A stretch of 62,350 nucleotides of DNA from Phycisphaerales bacterium (GCA_009691805.1 SIAK01000012.1:1-62350); one strand, 5' to 3'; positions 8,125 through 17,515 are shown, counted from the stretch's first letter. The notes: generated by a model from the letters alone, not told the origin. Numbers and translations are program-made.

Positions 8125-8499
8125 ATGTTTGAAAAACTCAAACTCGCCGCGCAACTTGGCGGCATGATGAAAGACCTTCCCAAACTTCGCGCGCGCGTTG
8201 ACGAAGTGAAGGCGCGACTCGCGACGACCGAGGTGCATGCGGAAGTCGGTGGTGGCGCGGTGAAAGTTTCGGCGACGTGTGATCTTCACATTACACAGGT
8301 CGAACTCGCGCCGAGCATGCTGCGAGGTATTGCTTCCGGAAGCGCCACAGATGTGCAGTACGCGAATCGATTGATCGCGGAGTGCGTGAACGCGGCGCTC
8401 GATCAAGCGCGCGCTCGGCTTGCGACTGAGTTGTCTCAAGCAGCAGCAGACATGGACATTCCCTTGCCGCCAGAAATGGTGAAAGGCATGCTCGGATGA
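8125..8499 (+). CDS. ybaB: YbaB/EbfC nucleoid-associated protein
   Basis: YbaB/EbfC proteins are small DNA-binding dimers encoded between dnaX and recR in many bacteria, exactly as here. The N-terminus has the family's long helix with a run of basic and acidic residues (MFEKLKLAAQLGGMMKDLPK), followed by the strand region EVGGGAVKVSATCD and an end helix reaching PLPPEMVKGMLG. I prefer the ATG at 8125 over 8119, because GAGGA at 8114-8118 is then 6 nt away and overlaps the dnaX stop. The product has 124 residues, longer than the typical 105-110 by an Ala/Arg-rich helix. The recR start overlaps the stop. Confidence 0.9.
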   Translation: MFEKLKLAAQLGGMMKDLPKLRARVDEVKARLATTEVHAEVGGGAVKVSATCDLHITQVELAPSMLRGIASGSATDVQYANRLIAECVNAALDQARARLATELSQAAADMDIPLPPEMVKGMLG

Positions 8500-9116
8500 A
8501 AGGCTACCCCGAAGCTGTTTCTCGCCTCATCGATGCATTCGCTCGGTTGCCTGGAATTGGCCGCCGCAGCGCTGAGCGATTGGCGTTCCATGTGCTTCGC
8601 GAAGGAAATGACGAAGCGATTGCGCTGGCGCACGCGATCACCGACGCGAAGACGAAGGTTTCTCACTGTCCAATCTGTTGGAACATTTCGGATCAAGGTC
8701 GATGCGCGATCTGCTCCGACACCAGCCGAGAAGCATCGATTGTGCTTGTCGTGGAACAGCCCAAAGATGTGCTCGCGATCGAGAAAACCCGATCGTTTCG
8801 CGGGATTTATCACGTGTTGCTCGGACGACTCGATCCGCTCGCAGGCGTCGGACCCGAAGGCATCGTGCTTGAACCGTTGCTCGCGCGCATCGATGATGCG
8901 ACGAAGAACGCGCAGTCCGTCGTCGTGGAAGAACTCGTGCTCGGCATGAATCCTGATCTCGAAGGGGACACGACGGCGCTCTGGATTGCGCGCGAGGCGA
9001 GCAAGCGGGGGGTGCGCGTCACGAGGCTCGCGCGCGGACTCGCGAGCGGAAGTCAACTCGACTTGGCGAATCCAGGTGTGATAGCGGACGCGATTGCAGG
9101 TCGTACGGGCGTGTGA
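8496..9116 (+). CDS. recR: Recombination mediator protein RecR
   Basis: RecR works with RecO/RecF to load RecA at gaps. All expected parts are present in order: the helix-hairpin-helix FARLPGIGRRSAERLAF (residues 14-30), the C4 zinc finger CPIC-x8-CAIC (about 57-72), and the TOPRIM domain with VVEQPKDVLAIE and LGMNPDLEGDTTALW. The Walker-like C-terminal segment is conserved. The length of 206 residues is normal for the family. It overlaps ybaB by 4 bp (ATGA), and rpoN follows after about 180 bp. Confidence 0.97.
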   Translation: MKGYPEAVSRLIDAFARLPGIGRRSAERLAFHVLREGNDEAIALAHAITDAKTKVSHCPICWNISDQGRCAICSDTSREASIVLVVEQPKDVLAIEKTRSFRGIYHVLLGRLDPLAGVGPEGIVLEPLLARIDDATKNAQSVVVEELVLGMNPDLEGDTTALWIAREASKRGVRVTRLARGLASGSQLDLANPGVIADAIAGRTGV

Positions 9117-9293
9117 ACGGGTTGATTCCCACTCAGACATGCAAGAACTTGGAAGAAGCGCGAAACGCAGTGCAAAGAGGAAGACTTCTCTTTGCGATCT
9201 TTCTCGTGCTTTCGTCTCTCGCATTCGCAAGGTTGTGGCATGCTTGTCGTAGGATTGCACGAGTCATCAAGAATCGTCAAGATTTGAGTGCTT

Positions 9294-10814
9294 ATGAGCG
9301 GAATGCGATTTGAAACTTCTCAGGGACTGCGGCAGGGGCAGAACCTTGCGCTGACGCCGAAACTCATTCAGGCGGCGGAGATCTTGGAGTTGCCATTGCT
9401 CGCGTTGCGCGAGCGACTCGATCGCGAACTTGAAACTAATGTGGCGCTCGAGATTGTCGAGCCTGGCGATGATCGGCCGCAATCAGGCGAAATCACGAAC
9501 ACCCGGACGAGTCATTCGAAGGAAGACGCGCCGCAGGGTGGTGGTTCGATGGAGTTCGAGCGGCTTCGTTTGATGGAACGAAGTTATGGCGACCAGTGGT
9601 CGGGCGATCGCGACTATCGTCCGTCACGGGCGAGTGATTCGGACGAGGATCCGAAAATGTCCGCGATGAATAACACCGCAGGAAACGGTGCATCGTTGAC
9701 GGAGCAACTGCTTGAACAATGGTCTTTCTCCGAGATTCACGATCCAGAATTGCGTGCCGCGGGAGCGCGCATCATTGAATACATCGCGCCCGAAGGATTG
9801 TTGACGGCCGATCTCGAAACGATCGCGCACCAGTCCGCGTCCATGCCCGGATGCGATTGGTCGATGCCGCTCTTGACGCGCGCGTTGCTCCGAGTGCAGC
9901 ACGAATTGAGTCCACCTGGTCTCGCTGCAACTTCGGTGCGCGAGTGCTTGCAGTTGCAAACGGAAGCGGCGCTCGAAGAGTCGCCCTCGGAAGCAACCGC
10001 GATCGTGTGGAGTGATGCGCTGCTCCTCTTCGAAAAATACTACGACGACTTGCTTGCGAATCGGTTGCCCAAGATTTGTGAAGCAAGTGGAATGGACTTC
10101 GCGCGCATTGATGCTGCGAAAGCGGTGATGCGCCGATTGACAACGGCGCCCGGCTATGCGTTGGTCCCGCCGAGCAACGAGCCGATCGTTCCTGATGTTG
10201 TCGTCGAACTCGACTTGGATGCAAACGAGTACACCGTTCGACTTCCGGATGAACTGATTCCTCGCGTGCGAGTTTCGCGCGACTACGAACAACTCGCGGA
10301 GGATCGCACTGCGGATAAAGCGGCGCGCACATTTGCGAGTGACAGTGTCCGCGCCGCGCGCACGCTGCTCGAAGCGATTGAGCAACGCAAGACGACTTTG
10401 GCTCGCGTCACGAAGGCAGTCGTCGCTCGACAGCGGGATTGGTTTGAACACGGGCCGAATTTTCTGCGCCCGATGCCGATGACGGAATTGGCGGAACAAC
10501 TTGGCATTCATGTGAGCACGGTCAGTCGTGCCGTGGCGGAGAAGTGGATGCTCTCGCCGCGCGGACTCGTTCGATTGCGCGATTTCTTCGCGGGAGGAAC
10601 AGAGAACCGCGAAGGTGAAGATGTCTCGTGGAATGCGATCAAAGCGATGCTGCAAGAGGTTGTGCAGGGTGAAGATCGGAAGCACCCGCTGAGTGATCGC
10701 GCGATTGCGGACGAGCTCAAGGCGCGCGGTGTGGAAATCGCTCGCCGCACGGTTGTGAAGTACCGCGAGCAACTGAGTATTCCCGCTGCAAGCGTGCGCA
10801 AAGTGCACGCATGA
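9294..10814 (+). CDS. rpoN: RNA polymerase sigma-54 factor RpoN
   Basis: RpoN directs transcription from -24/-12 promoters with AAA+ activators. Region I reads RFETSQGLRQGQNLALTPK, then ILELPLLALRERLDRELETN. An acidic variable region II follows, then the core-binding domain, the helix-turn-helix with LAEQLGIHVSTVSRAVAEKW, and the RpoN box as ARRTVVKYREQLSI, close to the canonical ARRTVAKYRE. The start is uncertain among GTG 9288, ATG 9294 and ATG 9303; most homologues begin at the MRFETS of 9303. From 9294 the product is 506 residues. A sigma-54 promoter exists before flgE in this window, so one target is visible. Confidence 0.96.
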   Translation: MSGMRFETSQGLRQGQNLALTPKLIQAAEILELPLLALRERLDRELETNVALEIVEPGDDRPQSGEITNTRTSHSKEDAPQGGGSMEFERLRLMERSYGDQWSGDRDYRPSRASDSDEDPKMSAMNNTAGNGASLTEQLLEQWSFSEIHDPELRAAGARIIEYIAPEGLLTADLETIAHQSASMPGCDWSMPLLTRALLRVQHELSPPGLAATSVRECLQLQTEAALEESPSEATAIVWSDALLLFEKYYDDLLANRLPKICEASGMDFARIDAAKAVMRRLTTAPGYALVPPSNEPIVPDVVVELDLDANEYTVRLPDELIPRVRVSRDYEQLAEDRTADKAARTFASDSVRAARTLLEAIEQRKTTLARVTKAVVARQRDWFEHGPNFLRPMPMTELAEQLGIHVSTVSRAVAEKWMLSPRGLVRLRDFFAGGTENREGEDVSWNAIKAMLQEVVQGEDRKHPLSDRAIADELKARGVEIARRTVVKYREQLSIPAASVRKVHA

Positions 10815-10928
10815 AGCCTGCAGGCTGCGCCGTTTCTCGCGGGGAGAAAATTGGGGAGGCATGAAACGATTCTTTGCGTGAGCGGTTAGGCTGCGGTCTC
10901 TCGCACGTTCGGTCAGCATTCACATCAC

Positions 10929-12794
10929 ATGCGGATCTTCATCACCGGCGCTACTGGAACGATTGGACGCAGAGTGGTCGCAGACCGCGCGCGTCGAGGT
11001 GATCGCGTCATCGTGTTGAGTCGGCATCCCACGCAAGCACGCGCGTTGTTTGCGCCGCTTGGTCGTGCGGTCGAGGTGGTCGCAGGCGATGCGCGATTTG
11101 CGGGACTCTGGCAGACCTCACTTGAGCGATGCGATGCGATCCTGCATCTCGCAGGACACAACACCGCGCGGGATCGATGGACTGCGCGCATTCGACGTGA
11201 GATTCGTGTGAGTCGAGTGGAGAGCGCGCGTCGCCTTCTCGATGGTTTGCGTATGTCGATTCATCCGCCAGCGGCACTGATTGTCGCATCGACCGTCGCT
11301 GCATTTGGTGATCGAGGGGGTGAACAACTCGACGATCGCGCGTCCTATGGTTGCGGGTTTCTTGCGGGCTTGATGGCTGAGTTAGAGAGCGAATGTGCTC
11401 GCGCGGAATCGCTTGGCGCGCGTGTTGTCGCGTTACGACTCGGCAGCGTGCTGGATGCGCAGGGCGGCATGATTCCACGCGCCGCGCCATGGTTTCGGCG
11501 TGGATGCGGCGTGATTCCTGGGACAGGATCGCAGTTCGTGCCGTGGATTCACTGGCGTGATGTCGTGCAGATGTTGGACTGGGCGATCGGAAGTCCTGCG
11601 ATGCGAGGCACGGTGAATGCGGTTGCGCCTGAAGCGGTGCAATGGTCTCGACTTTCGAATGAGTTGGCAACTCGCTGCGGCGCACGCGGTGTTGTCACTC
11701 GCGTGCACGCGATGCCTGCGTTTGTGCTGCGCGTTCTGCTTGGTCAAGGCGCCGCGGAACTTCTCGCATCTCGGAACGCTGTACCGAGTCGCGCATTGAT
11801 GCACGGATTTCAGTTTCAGTATCCATTGCTTTCCTCGGCTCTTGATGAGTGTTGTGCGGAGTGGCGTGCGTCGCAACGCGCTTCGAGTCATGCTTCGAGA
11901 TTCGGTGAGACGGTGCAGGTCGCAGCCGATGCACCGCACGCGACGAGTTCGCAAGAAGTTTCACAGGAGCGAGTGACGCGTCAGCATCTGGCAGTGCAAT
12001 CCACGCGCGAAGGCGTCCTCGTGGATCTTGATCATGGACTGAGTGCGACCAACGGACATCTGCTGCCTGAAGCGCTCGCGATGCTGACGACGATTGCCGC
12101 GGATGATCGCGCACACATCGGCCTGTTTTCCCAGCGTCCGATCTGGGAACTCCCCGATCTCGCGAGTGGACCGCTTGCGAGTTGTGCGCAATTGCTTTCG
12201 GGCGGAACGTTGCTGCGGACCCCGAGTGCGACGCAGAGTTCACGCATTCCCACCGAGACGATTGTGGAACTGCTCAAGCGCCTCGGCGCGCTTGCTCCGC
12301 GCATCGGACTTGTCTTCGAACATCCCGATGGATTTGACACGCCGGAGCCCAATCGTTTGCGTCATCCGCAACACGGCAACCCGATTTTCATCACACGCGT
12401 CCGCGCGATCGCGGAGCTTGAAGTTGCAGAGACGATGCGCATTCATCTTGTCGGTGGCGCCGAAGAGCGGGGCACGGTGGTCGAGTGGTTGATGCGAGAG
12501 TTCGTTGCGCACGGGACGCTTTCCATTGAGGCGAAATCGCCTTGGATTGTGTCGATTTGGGCGACAGCACCCACGCGCGCGCTCGCGCACGCCTTCGCGC
12601 TCCATGCCGGCATCGCCGAAGATGCGCACGCAATGCCTGTGCGTTCCATCGCAGAACTTCGCCGCGCGTTTCGAGGATTGCTCGCGCCAGAAACAGTCGC
12701 ACACCCACCTGAGTTGGCGAGCCCGCAGTCCGACTTGTTACACTCCGACGCCGTAATTTCGCGGCCTCGGAGGTTGCATGAAGATTTGGATTGA
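10929..12794 (+). CDS. TIGR01777-family epimerase fused to a degenerate HAD-like domain
   Basis: Residues 1-315 form an NAD(P)-binding epimerase of the YfcH/TIGR01777 type: GATGTIGRRV at the N-terminus, RLGSVLDAQGGMIPR, WIHWRDVV and a DUF1731-like end with ALMHGFQFQYPLL. Residues about 350-600 are extra. There, VLVDLDHGLSATNG, then PEALAMLTTIA, GLFSQRP and TRALAHAFALHAGI align in order with motifs of Cof-type HAD phosphatases. The catalytic DxDGT is DLDHG, and no motif III Lys or GDxxND is visible. The second domain is therefore probably inactive or divergent; this assignment is inference. The product has 621 residues against about 300 for the family. Its stop overlaps the next gene by 17 bp. 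Confidence 0.8.
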   Translation: MRIFITGATGTIGRRVVADRARRGDRVIVLSRHPTQARALFAPLGRAVEVVAGDARFAGLWQTSLERCDAILHLAGHNTARDRWTARIRREIRVSRVESARRLLDGLRMSIHPPAALIVASTVAAFGDRGGEQLDDRASYGCGFLAGLMAELESECARAESLGARVVALRLGSVLDAQGGMIPRAAPWFRRGCGVIPGTGSQFVPWIHWRDVVQMLDWAIGSPAMRGTVNAVAPEAVQWSRLSNELATRCGARGVVTRVHAMPAFVLRVLLGQGAAELLASRNAVPSRALMHGFQFQYPLLSSALDECCAEWRASQRASSHASRFGETVQVAADAPHATSSQEVSQERVTRQHLAVQSTREGVLVDLDHGLSATNGHLLPEALAMLTTIAADDRAHIGLFSQRPIWELPDLASGPLASCAQLLSGGTLLRTPSATQSSRIPTETIVELLKRLGALAPRIGLVFEHPDGFDTPEPNRLRHPQHGNPIFITRVRAIAELEVAETMRIHLVGGAEERGTVVEWLMREFVAHGTLSIEAKSPWIVSIWATAPTRALAHAFALHAGIAEDAHAMPVRSIAELRRAFRGLLAPETVAHPPELASPQSDLLHSDAVISRPRRLHEDLD

Positions 12795-13647
12795 TGGCGC
12801 ACTCGTAGACAAAGAACACGCAACAGTTTCGGTCTACGACCACGGAATCTTGTATGGCGACGGCGTCTTCGAAGGCATTCGTGCCTACAGCGGTCGCATC
12901 TTCAAACTCCAGACGCATCTCGATCGACTGCTCGCAAGTGCGAAGTCCATTCGCCTCACGATGCATTACACGGAGCGTGAAATCGAGCAGGCTGTGCGCG
13001 AAACTGTCGCGGCGAACGGTTCTCCTGATGCGTACATTCGACTTGTGGTGACGCGCGGCGTTGGCCCGCTCGGGCTCTCGCCGTTCACCTGCCCGCGCCC
13101 ATGCACGATCGTGATCGCGGATCGGATTCAGTTGTATCCCAAGGAGCTCTACGAGAACGGCATGCCGGTCATCGTCGCCCGACGGCCGCGCATTCCGGTC
13201 GAGTGCCTTGATCCGTCGGTGAAGAGCCTCAACTATCTCAACAATATTCTCGCGAAGATCGAAGCGATCGACGCGGGCGTGCATGAAGCAATCATGCTCA
13301 ATACCGATGGTGAAGTATGTGAGTGCACGGGCGACAATATTTTTCTCGTGATGGGTGGACGATTGGTGACTCCACCGACGAACGCTGGTTTGCTCGACGG
13401 TGTCACGCGACGTTTCGTCATGGACACGCTGGCACCCGCGCTTGGGATTGCAGTGGAAGAGCGCCGATTCCGCATCGAAGATCTCTTCACCGCGGATGAA
13501 GTGTTTTTGACGGGCACTGCAGCGGAAGTCATCGGCGTGACCAGGATTGATGGCGAGCAGTTTGGCGATGGGGCAGTGGGACCGATTACGCTGCAACTGA
13601 TGGCGGAGTTTCGCCGACGTGTTTCAAAGGATGCGCCCGAGGACTGA
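12778..13647 (+). CDS. ilvE: Class IV branched-chain aminotransferase
   Basis: This is a fold-type IV PLP aminotransferase, most like IlvE, which carries out the last step of valine, leucine and isoleucine synthesis. The N-terminus has VSVYDHGILYGDGVFEGIR, the catalytic Lys lies in VKSLNYLNN, then comes HEAIMLNTDGEVCECTGDN, and the C-terminal PLP-phosphate loop reads FLTGTAAEV. At 289 residues the length fits. GGAG is 7 nt upstream of the ATG (CGGAGGTTGC-ATG), and the start lies within the end of the epimerase gene. D-amino acid aminotransferase or 4-amino-4-deoxychorismate lyase are alternatives, but the branched-chain type motifs favour IlvE. Confidence 0.88.
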   Translation: MKIWIDGALVDKEHATVSVYDHGILYGDGVFEGIRAYSGRIFKLQTHLDRLLASAKSIRLTMHYTEREIEQAVRETVAANGSPDAYIRLVVTRGVGPLGLSPFTCPRPCTIVIADRIQLYPKELYENGMPVIVARRPRIPVECLDPSVKSLNYLNNILAKIEAIDAGVHEAIMLNTDGEVCECTGDNIFLVMGGRLVTPPTNAGLLDGVTRRFVMDTLAPALGIAVEERRFRIEDLFTADEVFLTGTAAEVIGVTRIDGEQFGDGAVGPITLQLMAEFRRRVSKDAPED

Positions 13648-13668
13648 CCCCAAACAGAAAGACGCACG

Positions 13669-14766
13669 ATGCGCTGCACGAGTTGTCAACACACGCTCTG
13701 GAATCTCACGGGGAACACCTGCCCCGAGTGTGGCACGCTCTTCTCACGAAGTCAGTATGACTTTCAACCGTACTCGGTGATGTTCAAATGTCCTTCCTGT
13801 GCGCAGCCGTATTACGGCGCGGGCGAGAAGGGGCATCTCGTACCGACGGAGTTTGAATGTCAGGGTTGCCATGCGCACGTTTCGATGGAGTCGTGCGTCC
13901 TTGTGCCTGTGCCCGGTCGCGAGAACGACGCGATTGCATCGGGCGTGCCTGTACCGTGGACGACGGATGCGGGTTTTTTCAAGCGGTTGTGGGACACGAC
14001 TATCGCCGTGCTCATCTCGCCTCGCAGTATCGGTGTCGCGATCGCTGCGCATGAACCGCGACTCAAGAGCGCGTTCACATTTTTCGTAGTGGTGATGGGC
14101 ATCCTGTTTGGGGTTTCTCTGATTTGCATCGGCGGGCAGGGCATCTTTATGTTTCTGATGATGGGGGGCTTGGCGAGCGTTTTCGGCGGCGTGTCCGCGA
14201 TGCCGAGTTCTGTGCTGCTCATGTCGCAACTGGGTCCTGGACTCGTGATGACGATGGGAGCGCCTCTGATCTACGGCAGCTACGTTCCGGTGGCGGCAGC
14301 GATCGCAATCGGGATATGGCGAGTGTTTGGCGGTGAAACAGGGCGCGACACGCAGGGTGGCGCGAATCTTTCCTTCTCGCGCGCGGTTGAAATCTTGTTG
14401 TGGTCGAGCGGAACCCTGCTTGTTTCGCTCGTTCCATGCTGCATCGGATATTTCGCCGCGATTTGGTGGACCGTCAGCGCGGCAATCATTGCAAGCGCAT
14501 TCGCGAGCGCGCGTGTGCGACCGAGCGCATCCGGGCTTGGCGCGTGGTCGATGGTCATCGGCATGCTCGCGCCACTCTTCGTCGGGTGCTGTGGATTTGG
14601 GGTTGCGATATACTTCGTCGGGCTTCCAACGACGGCGATGTTCAAAGGCGGCGTCACTACGTTCAATTCGAGTGGAACATTTTCGACCTCACCGAACGTC
14701 GCGCCTCTGGTGCCCGCTGATGAAGACGAGCCGGTCGTGGATGTGCCTGCGCCAGCCGTCCCGTGA
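13669..14766 (+). CDS. Zinc-ribbon multi-pass membrane protein, function unknown
   Basis: I do not recognise a named family with certainty. Two Cys pairs at the N-terminus (CTSC and CPEC, about residues 3-21) form a first zinc ribbon. A second set (CPSC and CQGC, about 43-68) follows. A soluble stretch leads to about five or six hydrophobic segments between residues 125 and 320, in an arrangement like Yip1-type proteins. The end is acidic and Pro-rich. The 365-residue protein follows the aminotransferase by 21 nt and may share its transcript. An unrelated-looking membrane protein at 50355-51176 also combines a zinc ribbon with membrane helices, so this architecture recurs. Confidence 0.65.
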   Translation: MRCTSCQHTLWNLTGNTCPECGTLFSRSQYDFQPYSVMFKCPSCAQPYYGAGEKGHLVPTEFECQGCHAHVSMESCVLVPVPGRENDAIASGVPVPWTTDAGFFKRLWDTTIAVLISPRSIGVAIAAHEPRLKSAFTFFVVVMGILFGVSLICIGGQGIFMFLMMGGLASVFGGVSAMPSSVLLMSQLGPGLVMTMGAPLIYGSYVPVAAAIAIGIWRVFGGETGRDTQGGANLSFSRAVEILLWSSGTLLVSLVPCCIGYFAAIWWTVSAAIIASAFASARVRPSASGLGAWSMVIGMLAPLFVGCCGFGVAIYFVGLPTTAMFKGGVTTFNSSGTFSTSPNVAPLVPADEDEPVVDVPAPAVP

Positions 14767-15114
14767 TCTTGTTCCGATCAACTTTGCAGCACGACTCCCT
14801 CCTCGACGGCGAACACACGCACGCGAAATCCAGCGCGTTGTAGTGCAGCGCGCGCGAGTGCGCAGATTTTCGCGATCGAAGTCACGCGCAGCTGCGGATT
14901 CGACGGTGTTTCAAGCCGCAATAACTTTGCCGCAGGATGCATCCTGCGACTGGGCCCAACATGGCCAGAGGCATGGCCATAATCATGGACGGCATACTGG
15001 CGAACATCAAAAACGCCTGTAAACAAGGCGTTTCGTCTCGCGCCTGGAAATGTGGACTGGTGTCCATGCGTCGGCTATCGCGCGAGCATGGTGTTGACTG
15101 CCAACCATTCACGA
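14767..15114. other. Intergenic region with terminator, 18-bp palindrome and a possibly broken small lipoprotein ORF
   Basis: Between two convergent genes. It holds the minus-strand terminator for the MATE gene (15008-15033) and a perfect 18-bp palindrome CGCAGGATGCATCCTGCG at 14931-14948. On the minus strand a lipoprotein-like start (ATG at 15007, ending in GPVAGC) is followed, in a different frame and across the palindrome, by about 50 codons of plausible peptide ending at 14778. No intact gene is convincing. Confidence 0.4.
15008..15033 (-). terminator. Intrinsic terminator after the MATE gene
   Basis: On the minus strand AAACGCCT pairs with AGGCGTTT around a 7-nt loop, running into TTTTTG. 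It lies about 80 nt past the exporter stop. Confidence 0.75.
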
Positions 15115-16671
15115 TCACACGCGAATCTTCTCCCACGCGCCGTAACGGAAGCGAATGAGAAACATCAGCCCGCGCACCGCGATCTCCAACATCAAGGCCC
15201 ACCAGATGCCCACGAGGCCAAGTCCCATGTTGATGCCGAAGATCCACGCCAGTGGTAGGCGGATCGCGTAGCAACCAAACAGCGTGATACCGAGGATCCA
15301 CTTCGTGTCGCCCACACCACGCAGTCCGTTGCGCACCACCATCGCAAGGGCGAAGAAGACCTGCAGCGCGCCGCTCACCCATAGGCAGTCCGGCACGAGT
15401 GCGAGGTGAATCGGATCATCAGAAATCACGCTGCACAAAGCACGACCAAACAACATGAAGATGATGCCCGCGCTCACCATGATGCTCATGCCGATGAACG
15501 TGCAACGCCAGATCGCCGCGCGTGCGAGTTGCGCGTTGCCTGCGCCGAGGTACTGACCCGCAAGCGCGCCTGCAGCAGTTCCCATCGCAAATCCCGGCAA
15601 GAACGAGAACGCTTCCCATTGCACGGTGATGATGTGCGCGCCGACAAGTCCGTCTTTGCTTGCGGTGCCAATGCCGCGCTCTGCGACTTCTCCAATGATG
15701 CCGAGGATGAAAAGATTCACCGACCACATCGCGAGGCCTTCGAAGAAATTTGGAATCCCCACGAGCGCAATGCGCTTGGTCATCACAGGATCGAATCGCA
15801 ATTCGCTCGCGTGCAGCTTGAGATCTTGCACACCCTTGCGCAGCGCGCGCCATGTCAGCCACGCACCAACGACGTAACTCAGCGCGCTACCGAGCGCGAT
15901 GCCGAACACGCCCCACGTGTAGGGGTCGGTCGGCGAAGGATTCGGAATCTCCGCGCCGAAGGCTTGAATCGTGACACCGGAGAGCAGCCATGCTGCGATG
16001 CAGTTCACGACGTTGACCCACACCGCGATTTGAAATGGCTTGTGCGTTTCGCCTGCGCCATGCAAGCACATCGCGCCCACCATCATCACGCCGCTGAAGG
16101 GAATGCCCCATGCGAGCATCTGCACATACGTCACACATGCGCGCGTGCCTTCGGGGCTGAGGTTCGAGAATTGTGCGAGCGGTTCTGCGATGGACGCCAT
16201 CGTGATGGCAACGAAGATGCCCCAGGCGAGCGAGAGCAACATCGACTGACCGAGCGCGCGTTCACCTTCGTGGCGATCTCCGCTGCCCATCGAGCGCGAG
16301 ATGATCACCTGTCCGCCGACACCGAGTCCGGCCATCGCGATGCCGATGAACCACCCGACGAAACTTCCAAGTCCAACACCATCCATCGCGCTGCGCGCAA
16401 TCTCATGCGGAAGATTTCCTGCGATGAGTTTGTCGACGAATCCAACACCCGCGGCCATCGTCTGCTGAAGAAGAATCGGTATCGCGAGGATCCAGATCGC
16501 CTCATGCATCGATTTTCCAGCGAGTTTCCCGCTCTTGATGCGACCAGACTCTTCGACTTGTGCATCGACAATCTCCGTCGCGCCGAGTGCGCTCATCGGA
16601 TCGTCGGGCGAAATGCCTGCAGCGATGAATCTGTCTTCGCGCGAGTTGTCGTCCGTCAATGGAGTGGTCAT
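15115..16671 (-). CDS. MATE-family multidrug efflux transporter
   Basis: MATE transporters export drugs or metabolites using a Na+ or H+ gradient. The 518-residue product has about 12 hydrophobic segments and two related halves. The first has ILAIPILLQQTMAAGVGFVDKLIAGNL and VGGQVIISRSMGSGD; the second has IALVGIPNFFEGLAMW and AGALAGQYLGAGN. A soluble N-terminal tail of about 55 residues is longer than usual. It is encoded on the minus strand 4 bp beyond the end of the HEAT-repeat gene, so the two are probably co-transcribed, and a terminator follows. The substrate cannot be told from the sequence. Confidence 0.93.
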   Translation of the reverse strand: MTTPLTDDNSREDRFIAAGISPDDPMSALGATEIVDAQVEESGRIKSGKLAGKSMHEAIWILAIPILLQQTMAAGVGFVDKLIAGNLPHEIARSAMDGVGLGSFVGWFIGIAMAGLGVGGQVIISRSMGSGDRHEGERALGQSMLLSLAWGIFVAITMASIAEPLAQFSNLSPEGTRACVTYVQMLAWGIPFSGVMMVGAMCLHGAGETHKPFQIAVWVNVVNCIAAWLLSGVTIQAFGAEIPNPSPTDPYTWGVFGIALGSALSYVVGAWLTWRALRKGVQDLKLHASELRFDPVMTKRIALVGIPNFFEGLAMWSVNLFILGIIGEVAERGIGTASKDGLVGAHIITVQWEAFSFLPGFAMGTAAGALAGQYLGAGNAQLARAAIWRCTFIGMSIMVSAGIIFMLFGRALCSVISDDPIHLALVPDCLWVSGALQVFFALAMVVRNGLRGVGDTKWILGITLFGCYAIRLPLAWIFGINMGLGLVGIWWALMLEIAVRGLMFLIRFRYGAWEKIRV

Positions 16672-16675
16672 GGAA

Positions 16676-17515
16676 TCAAGGCGCGCTCGAAGGCGGCGCC
16701 GATTCTAGGATGTTGCCAGGAGTCCATTCCATGCCCGCAGGAAGATCGGGTGTTTCAAAGACCACAGGATTCCAGAACATCATGTAGTCCCACGCGTCTT
16801 TGTCGCGCAGAAAAACGGGATAGCAATAGACGAGTTCTTGCTTGAAGATCTGCGGCGCAGAGCTCGACCATTCAAGCCAATCTGTGCGACTGCCACCGAA
16901 ATCCATCGCAGTCATCGTCGTGAGGCTGTCACTCGCGGCGACATTCACAGCAAGGTCAGGTTGATCGAGCGCAGTCACGAGCGCTTGAAACACGCTCGAG
17001 GTTGGATATTGCGCGAGTGCAATGGCGAGTTCAACGCGGATGTCTGAATCTTCCGTCTCGCGAATCAACACAGGCCAGATTTCATCTGCGACCGCAGGGA
17101 GGTGCAATCGTTGCAGCGCTTTCGCACTTGCGAGTTTCACCTGGCGAAACGGGCTCGAGAGTTGTTTCGCGATGAGCATCGCGTCGGCAGGATCGCCGTG
17201 ACGACCAAGTGCTTCAATCGCCGCAGCGCGCACGAGTGGATCTTGCGCTTCTTCAACATAAAGTCGATAGAGATCGAGATACACACTGCTGCCGCCCCAC
17301 GGCGCACTCGCGAGCAGCAGCGTGCCGCGTCGTTGATTTTCTGGATCGGTTGAGTCTGCGGCCCAGGATGCCGCTTCTGCAGGAGTCGGTGGAACGAACG
17401 AAGCGCTGAACGCCGAAAAATCTGAACTCATCGTGTCGCAGCCACTCAACAGAAACGTGGTGCACGCCGTAGCAGCACAAACGGATCGGAGCAGCATTGT
17501 GCTTCGCATCGACAT
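16676..17515 (-). CDS. HEAT-repeat lipoprotein
   Basis: The N-terminus is a lipoprotein signal with lipobox LLSGC at about residues 23-27. The mature part contains PBS-lyase-type HEAT repeats, for example DPLVRAAAIEALGRHGDPADA, PFRQVKLASAKALQRLH and DIRVELAIALAQYP, each about 35 residues apart. Such repeats mediate protein contacts; the partner is unknown. The ATG at 17515 gives the signal peptide; the open frame further upstream (to 17752) lacks support. Product 279 residues. It is divergent from the metallo-hydrolase at 17571 and lies just before the MATE gene on the same strand. Confidence 0.8.
   Translation of the reverse strand: MSMRSTMLLRSVCAATACTTFLLSGCDTMSSDFSAFSASFVPPTPAEAASWAADSTDPENQRRGTLLLASAPWGGSSVYLDLYRLYVEEAQDPLVRAAAIEALGRHGDPADAMLIAKQLSSPFRQVKLASAKALQRLHLPAVADEIWPVLIRETEDSDIRVELAIALAQYPTSSVFQALVTALDQPDLAVNVAASDSLTTMTAMDFGGSRTDWLEWSSSAPQIFKQELVYCYPVFLRDKDAWDYMMFWNPVVFETPDLPAGMEWTPGNILESAPPSSAP

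Noticed and set aside
6544-8439. 631-codon minus-strand ORF opposite dnaX
   Set aside because: Shadow of a certain gene, and no conserved motif.
9234-9262. TGGCATG before rpoN as a sigma-54 promoter
   Set aside because: No TTGC at the required spacing of 5 bp.
9113-9313. 66-codon ORF between recR and rpoN with one hydrophobic stretch
   Set aside because: GTG start overlapping the recR stop, no ribosome site, runs into rpoN, and composition is not protein-like.
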